This document shows positions 1 to 8,489 of a stretch of DNA of 38,435 nucleotides, piece after piece (positions within the stretch are counted from its first letter, which is position 1; every line of letters begins with the position of its first letter). Under the pieces are notes generated by a model. The model ran no database searches and was not told the DNA's origin. It saw only the letters and a program-made list of their open reading frames with translations. The DNA is from Rhodospirillales bacterium (GTDB lineage: Bacteria; Pseudomonadota; Alphaproteobacteria; Kiloniellales; JAKSDN01): positions 1 to 38,435 of the forward strand of contig JAOUCL010000013.1 of NCBI GenBank assembly GCA_029859805.1, written 5' to 3'. Made by a program: the position numbers and the translations under genes.

Positions 1-4
1 CCCC

Positions 5-3000
5 TTGATCGCCTTCGCGGGATGCGAGCCCCTGGCCAGCGCCGAGGCCCGGCTGGCGATCATCGTCACGATCGTCTTGATCTGGGCCGTCAAGGCGATT
101 TGGACGGCGATCCGCGCCAAGCAGACCAACGCCAAGGTGATCGAGAGCTTGGCGTCCGGCCCGGAGGAGGACGCGGACGGCCAGGCCTCGGAGGAAGAGC
201 TGGCGGTCCTGCGCGAGCGGTTCCGGGAGTCGCTGGCGGTCCTCAAGAAGGCCAAGCTGGGCGGAAAGGGGCGCAGGCGCCAGCTCTATCAGCTGCCCTG
301 GTACCTGATCATCGGGCCGCCGGGCGCCGGCAAGACGACCGCGTTGAAGAACTCGGGCCTGAAATTTCCCTTGTCGGGCCAGACAGGCGGCGAGGACGTC
401 CGTATCCGCGGCGTCGGCGGCACCCGGAACTGCGACTGGTGGTTCACCGACGAGGCCGTTTTGCTAGACACAGCCGGCCGCTATACCACGCAGGACAGCG
501 ACCGGGCGGTCGACAGCGCGGCCTGGACCGGGTTCCTTCAGCTGCTGAAGAAGCACCGCCGGCGCCGCCCGGTTGACGGCATCATCGTCGCCTTCAGCCT
601 GGACGACATGGCCCGGCAGGGCGAAGAGGAACGGCGGCTGCACGCCGTCGCCGTCCGCCAACGGCTGCAGGAACTGGCCAACGAGCTCAAGGTCAAGGTC
701 CCGGTCTACGTCGTGCTGACGAAGTGCGACCTGGTCGCGGGATTCATCGAGTTCTTCGACGACCTGGGCCGCGAGGAGCGCGGCCAGGTCTGGGGCCTGA
801 CCTTTCCGATCGCCGCATCGGAGAACCCCAACGGCGTCATCGACGCCTTCGGGGCCGAGTACGACGCGATCATGGAGCGCCTCGACGGCAGGCTGATCAC
901 GCGCCTTGATCAGGAACGGGACATCAACCGGCGTGGCGCGATCCAGGGCTTTACCCAGCAGATGGCGGCGCTCAAGGGATCGATCCAGGACTTCCTGGCA
1001 GAAACCTTCCAGCCGAGCCGCTTCGAGGAGCCCTGCCTGCTGCGCGGTATCTACTTCTCCAGCGGGACCCAGGAGGGAACCCCTATCGACCGCGTGATCA
1101 GCTCGATATCCGGGACCTTCGGGCTGGACCGCCAAGTCATGCCTGCGTTCAGCGGCCCGGGGCGGAGCTACTTCCTGACCCGCCTGCTGCGCGACGTCGT
1201 GTTCCAGGAGGCCGATCTGGTCGGCCATACCGGGCTGCTGCACCAGTATCGCGTCTGGTTCCAGCGCGCCGCCTATGCAGGAGCGGCCGCGCTCGTGGTC
1301 CTGCTGGCGGCGGCCTGGTCGACCAGCTACCTGCGCAATCAGAACTACATCGGCGAGGCGGAGACCCAGGTCCAGGAGTACGAACAGCTGGCCGAGGCAC
1401 TGGCCGCCGGCAGCGGCTCGGTAGAGGAGATGTTGATGCCGCTCAATGCGCTTCGCGCACTGCCCGGCGGTTACGACGATCGGGACAAGCCGGTGCCGAT
1501 GATGATGGGTCTTGGCCTGTATCAGGGCGACAAGCTCGGGGCGGCGGCCCAAGGCGCCTATCGCAGGGCGTTCCAGACCATCCTTCTGCCGCGGGTGATG
1601 GAAGGCCTGGAGGATCAGATGCGCCGCTACGTCGAGCGCTCCGACGTCCTCTACGAGGCGCTCAAGGCCTACCTGATGATGGGCAACCCCAAGGTCCTCG
1701 ACCGCGAGTTCGTACAGCTCTGGGTCTCGCTGGATTGGGGCGCACGCCTTCCGGGCGCCGCCAACGAGCCCTTGCGCGAGCAGTTCCAAACACACTTCGC
1801 GGCCCTGATGGAGGGCGATTTGGTGCCGCCGTCGCTGAACGCAGCGCTGGTCACCCAGGCGCGGGAGATCCTGGCCCGGCGGCCGCTGGCCGAACGGCTC
1901 TACGGCCAGGTCAAGCGCGAGGCCATGTCGGACGGCCTAGAGGACTGGCGGGTCACCGACAAGATCGGCGACGGCGGGCGCTACTTCAGGCGCCGCAGCG
2001 GCGAGTTGATGACCAAGGGTATTCCCGGGCTGTTCACCTACGACGGCTACAAGGACGCTTTTCTCGTCAAGCTGCCCGAACTGGCGCGTGTCGCGGTCGC
2101 GGAAACCTGGGTCATCGGCACCGAGCACAGCCAGAACCCCAGTGAAACCGACCTGCCCTCGCTCGAGCGCTATGTCACCGACCTCTATTTTGCCGAGTAT
2201 GTGCGGCAGTGGGAGAGCTTCCTGGCCGATGTCGACATCGTCCGGTTCCGAAGCTTCGGCGAGGCGGCCAACGCGATGAACGTCCTTTCGTCCATAGACT
2301 CGCCGATCAAGGGCTTTCTCAAGGCGGTGGCCGAGGAGACCAGGCTGTCCAAATCAACGATCGACGTCGGCGTGGTGGCCGAGGCCTCGGACAAGCTCAA
2401 GGAAATGAAGGATCGACTCGGCAAGCTGCTCGCTATGGCCCCGGGCTCCGAGGAGCTCGTGCCGGACAAGGATGCGTCCAGCGTCGTCGACCGCCGATTC
2501 GAGCGGATCCACACGCTGGTCAAGGGAAGCAGCGACAGTCCGCCGCCGATCGGCCGCGTCCTGGACATCCTGAACGACCTCTACGTACACCTGAGCGCGG
2601 CGCGCGGCGGCGGCGCCACGCTCGCACCGCCGGGCTCGGTCGATGCCATCGCACGCGTCCGGCTGGAGGCCGAGCGCCAACCCGAGCCGTTGGCTGCGTG
2701 GCTGCGCAGCCTGGCGGGGGAGAGCTCGCAGGTCACCGTGAGCTCGGTGAAGGCCCGGCTCAACAATATCTGGACCGCGGATATCGCCCCCTACTGCCGC
2801 AGTGCGCTGGCCAACCGCTATCCCTTGGCGAGGAACAGTGCCCAGGACGTCAACCTGAACGACTTTTCGAGCTATTTCGGCCCGCAGGGCAAGGTCGCCG
2901 CCTTCTTCTCCACGCACCTGAAGCCCTATATCGATACCTCGGTCCGGCCCTGGCGGCCGCTTTCGAGCGCCGGCGCGAAGATCGCCATCGCCGAGGGCAC

Positions 3001-3457
3001 GCTCAGACAGTTCGAGAAGGCGGCGCGCATCAAGGAGGCGTTCTTCGCCGGCGGCGCGGCGCAGCCGCAGGTGGTTTTCCAGATTCGACCGCTGGGCCTC
3101 GACAAGTCGGCCCGTCAGGTGCTGCTCGAGCTCGGCGATCAGCGGCTCACCTACCGCCACGGGCCGACGCGCCTGCAGAGCATGCAGTGGCCGCCGCCAA
3201 GCGGCGCGAGCCGGGCCCGGCTCGTGTTCACACCCCTGGGCGGTACCCAGTCGTCCAGCATCAGCGCCGAGGGGCCCTGGGCCCTGTTCCGCCTGCTCGA
3301 CAAGGCCAAGGTCGGCTCGACCGACATGGCGGACCGCTTCAAGGTGACCTTCGACGTCCAGGGCCAGACGGCGGTCTTCGAGCTGCGGGCCTCGAGCGTT
3401 GCCAATCCCTTCCGCCCGAGCGCCTTGGGGGGCTTCCGGTGCCTGGGGAAGCTGTAG
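5..3457 (+). CDS. tssM: TssM (IcmF family), T6SS inner-membrane protein, 5'-partial
   Basis: Large inner-membrane subunit of the T6SS envelope complex (TssJLM). Visible in the 1150 residues: one hydrophobic segment at about residues 16-34, a Walker A motif GPPGAGKT at 104-111, a Walker B-like LLDTAGRY with its Asp near 155, a further membrane segment near 420-440 (AAALVVLLAAAW), then the long periplasmic part with IcmF-related and C-terminal beta domains. Family members normally have two membrane helices before the NTPase domain. Only one is present and the first usable codon is a TTG at the window edge, so the real start is probably upstream and the gene is cut by the window. Its end overlaps tagF by 19 bp, implying co-transcription. 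Identity is very secure; only the start is unknown. Confidence 0.97.
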   Translation: MIAFAGCEPLASAEARLAIIVTIVLIWAVKAIWTAIRAKQTNAKVIESLASGPEEDADGQASEEELAVLRERFRESLAVLKKAKLGGKGRRRQLYQLPWYLIIGPPGAGKTTALKNSGLKFPLSGQTGGEDVRIRGVGGTRNCDWWFTDEAVLLDTAGRYTTQDSDRAVDSAAWTGFLQLLKKHRRRRPVDGIIVAFSLDDMARQGEEERRLHAVAVRQRLQELANELKVKVPVYVVLTKCDLVAGFIEFFDDLGREERGQVWGLTFPIAASENPNGVIDAFGAEYDAIMERLDGRLITRLDQERDINRRGAIQGFTQQMAALKGSIQDFLAETFQPSRFEEPCLLRGIYFSSGTQEGTPIDRVISSISGTFGLDRQVMPAFSGPGRSYFLTRLLRDVVFQEADLVGHTGLLHQYRVWFQRAAYAGAAALVVLLAAAWSTSYLRNQNYIGEAETQVQEYEQLAEALAAGSGSVEEMLMPLNALRALPGGYDDRDKPVPMMMGLGLYQGDKLGAAAQGAYRRAFQTILLPRVMEGLEDQMRRYVERSDVLYEALKAYLMMGNPKVLDREFVQLWVSLDWGARLPGAANEPLREQFQTHFAALMEGDLVPPSLNAALVTQAREILARRPLAERLYGQVKREAMSDGLEDWRVTDKIGDGGRYFRRRSGELMTKGIPGLFTYDGYKDAFLVKLPELARVAVAETWVIGTEHSQNPSETDLPSLERYVTDLYFAEYVRQWESFLADVDIVRFRSFGEAANAMNVLSSIDSPIKGFLKAVAEETRLSKSTIDVGVVAEASDKLKEMKDRLGKLLAMAPGSEELVPDKDASSVVDRRFERIHTLVKGSSDSPPPIGRVLDILNDLYVHLSAARGGGATLAPPGSVDAIARVRLEAERQPEPLAAWLRSLAGESSQVTVSSVKARLNNIWTADIAPYCRSALANRYPLARNSAQDVNLNDFSSYFGPQGKVAAFFSTHLKPYIDTSVRPWRPLSSAGAKIAIAEGTLRQFEKAARIKEAFFAGGAAQPQVVFQIRPLGLDKSARQVLLELGDQRLTYRHGPTRLQSMQWPPPSGASRARLVFTPLGGTQSSSISAEGPWALFRLLDKAKVGSTDMADRFKVTFDVQGQTAVFELRASSVANPFRPSALGGFRCLGKL

Positions 3458-4164
3458 CGGCGCAAGGCGGGCCCGCCGTCCTCGGTTACTACGGCAAGGT
3501 TCCGACAAAGGGGGATTTCGTGCTGCGGCGCCTGCCCAGGTCCTTCGTGGACCCCTGGGACGCGTGGCTGCAGCGCGCGATGTCGATCAGCCGCGAGCAG
3601 CTGGCCGAGGCTTGGCTGGACGCCTACCTGACGAGCCCGATCTGGCGCTTTGCCCTGACCGCCGGGGTGTGCGGCGGGCACGCGGCCGCTGGGGTGATGA
3701 TGCCCAGCGTCGATTCGGTAGGACGCTACTATCCCATGACCATCGCGACCCTGCAGCCGGCACTGCGCAACCCTTTCGACGTCGCTACCCGGGAGGACGC
3801 CTGGTTTGCCGGCGCCGAAGACGCGGCGCTGTCCTGCCTGGAGCAGGGATTCCGTCTCGAGGGCCTCGACACACGCCTGGGGACCCTGGGCGCCACCCCG
3901 GACGGCGCCGGCGTCCGGCCGGCGCAGCCCCTGCCCCAGACATCGGCCGGCGGGCTTGGTTGGTCTCTCGGCCAGGGTGCGCCGGACCGGCTCTGTCAGG
4001 GGCTTTACCCCGAGATGCTGGACGACCTGCTGCGCGCCAAGTTCCGGACCTACAGCCTGTGGTGGACGACCGGCTCGGACCAGATCGCGCCCTCGCTCAG
4101 GGTCTACGAGGGCCTGCCCTACCAGGGCGACTTCGCCGCCTTCCTCCGCGGGGTCGGGGCCTGA
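3439..4164 (+). CDS. tagF: TagF (ImpM/SciT family) T6SS accessory protein
   Basis: TagF proteins are post-translational regulators of T6SS firing, known in Pseudomonas and Agrobacterium to repress assembly. The 241-residue protein has the family opening GYYGKVPTKGDF near residue 17, then FVDPWDAWL, the SPIWRFAL segment, the GVMMPSVDSVGRYYP signature and a C-terminal SLWWTTGSDQ motif. The start is taken as the GTG at 3439, which has a G-rich ribosome-binding site (ggggg) six bases upstream and gives the usual family length. The frame is open much further upstream, but that part is the shadow of tssM. Translation is probably coupled to tssM. In some other bacteria TagF is fused to the PppA phosphatase; here pppA is separate, at 32.2 kb. 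Confidence 0.95.
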   Translation: MPGEAVAAQGGPAVLGYYGKVPTKGDFVLRRLPRSFVDPWDAWLQRAMSISREQLAEAWLDAYLTSPIWRFALTAGVCGGHAAAGVMMPSVDSVGRYYPMTIATLQPALRNPFDVATREDAWFAGAEDAALSCLEQGFRLEGLDTRLGTLGATPDGAGVRPAQPLPQTSAGGLGWSLGQGAPDRLCQGLYPEMLDDLLRAKFRTYSLWWTTGSDQIAPSLRVYEGLPYQGDFAAFLRGVGA

Positions 4165-4300
4165 ACCAAAGGTCATCGATATCGACCGTAGTCGGAGACG
4201 GAACCCGGCGGGCCGCGTTTCTTTCGGCACCGCGCTTTTTGTTGAAAAGACCTAGAAAAAAGACGAACAATAGGGGCAGGCTACAAAAAAGGGGCGCCTC

Positions 4301-5089
4301 ATGGAAGATCGCTTTGACATGGCGAAGTTGCTCGATCTTCGGAAACTGACCACCGCGATCGCAGAAATTCTCCAAGGGCAACTGGCCGAGTATCTCTCGA
4401 CTTTGCATCCACTGTTCGCGCCCCAACGGGTGCTCGGCAACAACACCAGCCCCGGCACCAGCGCGACCGTCAAGGGCGCCGACAAGGTTTTCGCGGAGCT
4501 GCAGGCGGCCTACATCAGGCTGGCCGGGACCAAGCTCTACAATCTGCCCAAGGCGCTCGAGCCGCCGATCCCGGTCACGACTTCCCGGCCCGAGATCGTG
4601 CGCGTGGAGTATCCCTACGAGGCGAGCGCCGACGGCGCGACCAAGAGCCTGACCACAGTCGCGCCGCTCAAATGGGTGCTGACCTACGGCGGCTTCACGC
4701 CCGAGCACCTGCGCGCGCTGTTGTCCCAGGGCGTCAACGTGAACGAGCGCCAGCTCACGGAAACCCTGCTGCACGTCCTGATGATGGACCTGGTGGTCAG
4801 CCGGCAGTCGGGGCTGACCGACATCCTCCGGGCGCTCGGCTTCACCGTCGAGACGTCGCACGCGCCGGAGTTCGGCGAGCTGCCGCTGACCTACGTCAGC
4901 GCCCCGGTCCACACCCGGCGCCCACCCGACCAGCTCATGCTGCAGATCGCCGAGATCTCCGGCAGCCCGGTCTTCGAGGAGGTGGTGCGCATCGAGGACA
5001 TCGTGGCCCTGAAGACGCCGCTGAAGGACCAGCTCCTGGAGGCGGCGCGCAGCCACGCCGGCGGCCTGCTGGAGGCGGCGGGCGGCTGA
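4301..5089 (+). CDS. uncharacterised protein following tagF
   Basis: I do not recognise this 262-residue protein. It starts at an ATG after an AT-rich 136-bp gap (4165-4300) and a purine-rich AAAGGGG ribosome-binding site; a second in-frame ATG lies six codons later. It has no signal peptide and no membrane helix. The N-terminus is a helix (MAKLLDLRKLTTAIAEIL) followed by HPLFAPQRVLG. The middle has a conserved-looking WVLTYGGFTPEHLRALL stretch and the C-terminus is Ala-rich helical. Codon use is GC-rich like tssM and tagF, so it looks native to the cluster. It converges with the 5100-5282 gene, leaving 10 bp between stop codons. A cytoplasmic T6SS accessory role is inferred from position only. 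Confidence 0.8.
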   Translation: MEDRFDMAKLLDLRKLTTAIAEILQGQLAEYLSTLHPLFAPQRVLGNNTSPGTSATVKGADKVFAELQAAYIRLAGTKLYNLPKALEPPIPVTTSRPEIVRVEYPYEASADGATKSLTTVAPLKWVLTYGGFTPEHLRALLSQGVNVNERQLTETLLHVLMMDLVVSRQSGLTDILRALGFTVETSHAPEFGELPLTYVSAPVHTRRPPDQLMLQIAEISGSPVFEEVVRIEDIVALKTPLKDQLLEAARSHAGGLLEAAGG

Positions 5090-5099
5090 GCGGCGGGCG

Positions 5100-5282
5100 T
5101 CAGGCGACGAAGCGCTGCAGCACGAAAAGCCCGACGCTCACAATGGCGAAGATCACCGCGATGCGCCGGCGCGCCTGGAAGGCCGGGTTCGGCCCGCCTC
5201 CCTTGCCGTAGTCGCGGTAGGCCAGGCCGCCGAAGACCACGGCGAGCAGGGCGAAGAGCGCGGAGACATAGAGCATGGTCAT
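5100..5282 (-). CDS. small two-helix membrane protein
   Basis: A 60-residue protein with two hydrophobic segments, about residues 4-20 (YVSALFALLAVVFGGLAY) and 40-58 (IAVIFAIVSVGLFVLQRF). A short basic and Gly-rich loop (DYGKGGGPNPAFQARRR) separates them. This is a typical small inner-membrane protein. The third codon is a second possible ATG start, and no clear ribosome-binding site is visible. It is the last gene of the leftward spike/effector operon, 66 bp after the TIGR02270 gene, and may also be expressed independently. Function is unknown. It could be unrelated to secretion or could help protect the membrane; nothing in the sequence decides. Confidence 0.6.
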   Translation of the reverse strand: MTMLYVSALFALLAVVFGGLAYRDYGKGGGPNPAFQARRRIAVIFAIVSVGLFVLQRFVA

Positions 5283-5348
5283 GGGGGGCTTACCGAAAAC
5301 CAGATCAGAAATTCAATCCAAATCCACCGGTCGCCGAACTACCCGCTG

Positions 5349-6716
5349 TCAACTCGGCAATGCTTTGCCGGCGAAGTACCAAGAACCGGCCTGGAATTTC
5401 TCCGAGTGGTCCTGGATCCACTGGGACATCACTGATAGCGCATCAATCTGCTGCGCCACGGGCATGTCCGTCTCGAACGGCACCTCCATGCCATAGCGGA
5501 TGACCAGCTCTTCGTAGACCAATTGACGGATCTTGTTGGGCATCTTCTCGGACCGTAGGTTTTCCAGCAGGAGTTCCGGCGAATAGGGCCTGCCGCTTCG
5601 ATACCGGAGCTTCGGATCGAACTGCGCCTTGTGCTCGCGGCACCAGTCGAGCCAATCGTCCGGGTTCTGAGAAAGGCGAGTCACGGTCGATCCAAATGGA
5701 CCACCCTCGGGGTGGCTCGGGGCTTGGCCCTGTTCCGCCGCCTCGCGCTCGTCCTCGAACAACTCGTCGTCGTCGATTTCCTCCGGAATAAAGGCTTCCT
5801 CATAGAGTTCCGCACCAGTGATGAGATCAAGCGCAGTCGCGGCCGCTTCCGCCGTCGCGTCATCGGCAAGACCCGCATGAAGCGTTCGCAAGGCGCTCAG
5901 GTCACCGAGTAGTCCGAGCGCCACTAGGCAATCGGGTTGCGCCTTGTCGGCCCCCGCCAACCCCTTGAGGGCCTTGGTCGCGGAACGGCCGCCGGCCAAT
6001 CCGACCGGCAAAAGCAATACTGGGTCGACCGAGGCATGTTGGAGGCAATAGCTGAATGCCCCTCCATCGCCGAGGCGAAACAGCGCCATCGCGGCGGCCG
6101 CACGCACGGTATCGTCTTCGTGCTCCAGGTACTTGGAGATCGCCTCGCAGGCCTGCCTGTCACCCATTCGCCCGAAGGCCCAGATCACATCTCTCAGCCC
6201 GGCGCCTGGGGTCGCATCCAAAACGTTCAGAACTGCAGGAGCAGTCTCGAGACGGCGGTAACCGGCGAGAGCGGCGATGGCGGGTATAAGGTTGGGCCTG
6301 TCCTTCGACAGCATCTCCAGGAATTTGTCGTGCCAAACCTCGGGGAACTCAAACTTGAAAGCGTCGATGACCGCACGTTTGGAATCTCCATCTCCCAGAT
6401 CCAGGTCCTGCAAGACCTTGAATACGAGGTCGCCACGCTTGTGCCGGCAGAAGACACTCAATGCGGTGAAAAGCTCGCCAGCCTCCCCCTCTCCGACCTG
6501 CCGATCACATACCTTCAATCCCTGGTCGCCACCGACTTCAAGTGCGTCGATGTGGGCTTCAAGGCTATGTTCGATTTCAGTGATGTTGATCCAATGAAAA
6601 TGAGGATCGCCTACCGTAGAAATACGTTGCTGGTAAAGAAAAGCGGCTTCCTCGACATGCTCTTCACACATCTCGACGATAAATTTGTCTCGTAAATTTT
6701 CTTTCCAAGGATTCAT
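5349..6716 (-). CDS. TIGR02270 family HEAT-repeat protein, T6SS-associated
   Basis: A 455-residue soluble protein built of HEAT-like alpha repeats. Segments such as AVIDAFKFEFPE, AIAALAGYRRLETAPAVL and AISKYLEHEDDTVRAAAAMALFRLG recur every 30 or so residues across roughly 110-300. The C-terminal third has a conserved-looking WLDWCREHKAQFDPKLRYRSG stretch, which I associate with the TIGR02270 family. These proteins are found in proteobacterial T6SS loci and their function is not established. An acidic linker (EEIDDDELFEDEREAAEQ, around 315-335) separates the two parts. It lies 16 bp downstream of the 6733-7566 gene, in the effector operon. HEAT repeats usually mediate protein-protein contact, so an adaptor or chaperone-like role for tip loading is possible (inference). 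Confidence 0.85.
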   Translation of the reverse strand: MNPWKENLRDKFIVEMCEEHVEEAAFLYQQRISTVGDPHFHWINITEIEHSLEAHIDALEVGGDQGLKVCDRQVGEGEAGELFTALSVFCRHKRGDLVFKVLQDLDLGDGDSKRAVIDAFKFEFPEVWHDKFLEMLSKDRPNLIPAIAALAGYRRLETAPAVLNVLDATPGAGLRDVIWAFGRMGDRQACEAISKYLEHEDDTVRAAAAMALFRLGDGGAFSYCLQHASVDPVLLLPVGLAGGRSATKALKGLAGADKAQPDCLVALGLLGDLSALRTLHAGLADDATAEAAATALDLITGAELYEEAFIPEEIDDDELFEDEREAAEQGQAPSHPEGGPFGSTVTRLSQNPDDWLDWCREHKAQFDPKLRYRSGRPYSPELLLENLRSEKMPNKIRQLVYEELVIRYGMEVPFETDMPVAQQIDALSVMSQWIQDHSEKFQAGSWYFAGKALPS

Positions 6717-6732
6717 TGAAAAGTACTACACG

Positions 6733-7566
6733 TCAATAAATGTGAACCGAACTAATCGCTTGTGTGCGTATCGCAAAATAATTTAGACCACATAACAGAG
6801 GATCAAAACAGGATTCGTCATTATCAAATGTATCAATCGGCATTTCAAATATCACTGGTGAAATCATATAGCTCTTACCACCGGATACAAACCGTTCGTA
6901 GGCCTTATATCCGCTATTAGCAAAGCCACCCTTGCACAATCTCAACCACGAGTCATAAATCTCCATCAAGCTCAATATCGCCGATTTGCTAGGCCGATCT
7001 TTGAGTTTGACTCGAACTAATCGGTCTATGTTCGCTCGGCCTTCTTGGTCTTGCTGCAGATCAAACGAATATGTCTCATATCTCAAGTTAGGCAGATCAA
7101 TGTCTCGCTCATTGACAATTCTCAGGGTCTCCTGCAACGACATATCCGCATTCGTCTCTACAATAATTTCGCCAATTTGGCTGTCTATGGACGGCTCCCC
7201 TCGTATCATTCCGACCAATACGCGAATTCCACGATAGTCCATTCCGGATATATCCAAAGTGATCTGCAAGACATTTTGGGTAGAAATCTCGATTGCATAA
7301 TTGGCCCCACTGGCACTCCGAGATGCATTCGAAGTGCCAAGGAGCATGCCAAAGCGATTTGCGGTGACAAATTGACCGAATATCCCATCCAACAAATCAT
7401 GCACCGCATCCACCTGACCATCCTGCACAGCCACCTTAATGACCCAGTGATGGTCAACTGTATGTGGACATACCTGAATTCTTACCGGAAACTCATTCAA
7501 ACTGATCAAAGCGCTCAATCCATCTAGTCGTTTGATCTTCGTCGAACACTCGACCGAATGGTGCAT
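6733..7566 (-). CDS. unknown protein next to the effector/immunity pair, candidate second immunity protein
   Basis: I do not recognise this protein (about 277 residues from the ATG at 7566). No signal peptide or membrane helix is evident. It contains FPVRIQVCPHTVDHHW near the N-terminus and a C-terminal part with FANSGYKAYERF and FDPLLCGLNYFAIRTQ. The start is uncertain: the ATG at 7566 overlaps the upstream immunity gene by 74 bp, while a TTG at 7500 would give only an 8-bp overlap and 255 residues. No good ribosome-binding site supports either. Base composition is clearly AT-richer than the core genes and matches the two upstream genes, suggesting they moved together. It may be an extra immunity protein, an effector chaperone or an orphan. 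Confidence 0.72.
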   Translation of the reverse strand: MHHSVECSTKIKRLDGLSALISLNEFPVRIQVCPHTVDHHWVIKVAVQDGQVDAVHDLLDGIFGQFVTANRFGMLLGTSNASRSASGANYAIEISTQNVLQITLDISGMDYRGIRVLVGMIRGEPSIDSQIGEIIVETNADMSLQETLRIVNERDIDLPNLRYETYSFDLQQDQEGRANIDRLVRVKLKDRPSKSAILSLMEIYDSWLRLCKGGFANSGYKAYERFVSGGKSYMISPVIFEMPIDTFDNDESCFDPLLCGLNYFAIRTQAISSVHIY

Positions 7567-8470
7567 GATTGCGACATAATAGGGGAGCAACAGCCCTCGC
7601 CACCATCCGGTAAAGGGGTAGGTTATCGCCGCTGTTCACATCACCGAGACTTGGAGCCGATCCCGCTTTGATCAGCAATTTCTGACTTCGGAGCATGACC
7701 TCGATGCGCTCGTCTCGAATAAATTCACGTCGTTTAGAAGATTCAAACTCGGCAGTGAGATCTTCACCCAAGGCGGTTAACCAATTCACAGATTTCATTT
7801 TGTCATTTAGGAAGTTCTCTGCGGCATGAAAAACAAAGACATCATAGCCGGGATGTCTCATGGCCAGCTTCAAATATTCTTTCCCATGAGGTCCGGACAA
7901 TAAGTTCGAATTGATGTCGAAAAACAAACTATATCCGGCATACCCATGAAGTATTGGAATTACGTCAATTAGCGTCAAACTCAATGTTTGAAATTTCTCC
8001 AAAGAAAAGATTTTCGGGTCTGCGGGAAACGACAATCGTAAGCAATTGACTTTCTTTCCAAAGTCGCCTTCGTCTGCGCCGAAAATTGCAGCCAACAGAG
8101 GCTTTTGAGACTCGTCGATGAGGGCAGCATTCTCGACATACAATTCGATCGCCCAGGGAGAGATGCTTTCTGGGCTCTCTCCGCCGTGAGCGAAAAAAAG
8201 ATACCGAGATCTCTTATCCGTTCCAGGTTCAAACCAAAATGGGACCATCTCCAACACATCGTCATCGACTGGTTCTTTGTATGGCATACGTTCTGTCGAG
8301 TACCAGCGGAGATGATCCCGATAAATCGGTTCAATATGCTCCCATACTTTAGTTATCGCCTCACAAATCTGATCGGAAATAACGTCAAAAAACACACATA
8401 TACTAAGTGCCGGCGTTACCAGAACACGGTCGCCATCTAGGATCATATGTTCTTGTGGCCAATCTGACAT
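7493..8470 (-). CDS. DUF3396-type T6SS immunity protein
   Basis: A 325-residue cytoplasmic protein resembling the DUF3396 / 'type VI immunity family' group. The best match is the central HPGYDVFVFHAAENFL followed by SVNWLTALGEDL, which parallels the family's 'RxPGxD ... xxGVNWLTFLGDxL' core. No signal peptide is present, which fits protection against a nuclease acting in the cytoplasm. The ATG at 8470 is chosen because it lies 19 bp after the stop of the upstream effector gene; a longer version would need a TTG start inside that gene. The gene is directly downstream of the PAAR-like nuclease gene, the standard effector-immunity order. Base composition is AT-rich relative to the core T6SS genes. 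Family assignment is by eye. Confidence 0.82.
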   Translation of the reverse strand: MSDWPQEHMILDGDRVLVTPALSICVFFDVISDQICEAITKVWEHIEPIYRDHLRWYSTERMPYKEPVDDDVLEMVPFWFEPGTDKRSRYLFFAHGGESPESISPWAIELYVENAALIDESQKPLLAAIFGADEGDFGKKVNCLRLSFPADPKIFSLEKFQTLSLTLIDVIPILHGYAGYSLFFDINSNLLSGPHGKEYLKLAMRHPGYDVFVFHAAENFLNDKMKSVNWLTALGEDLTAEFESSKRREFIRDERIEVMLRSQKLLIKAGSAPSLGDVNSGDNLPLYRMVARAVAPLLCRNHAPFGRVFDEDQTTRWIERFDQFE

Positions 8471-8489
8471 TTCTTGATCTACAATTTCA

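Noticed and set aside
464-1795. Long - strand open frame of 443 codons opposite tssM
   Set aside because: It is antisense to a fully recognisable TssM; its His/Gln/Arg-rich composition is typical of high-GC shadow frames.
4176-4185. TCGATATCGA palindrome after tagF as a terminator or operator
   Set aside because: Only 10 bp, no T-run, and expected by chance at this length.
3399-4349. 316-codon + strand frame over tagF and the following gap
   Set aside because: Arg/Pro-rich out-of-frame shadow; the tagF frame has all family motifs.
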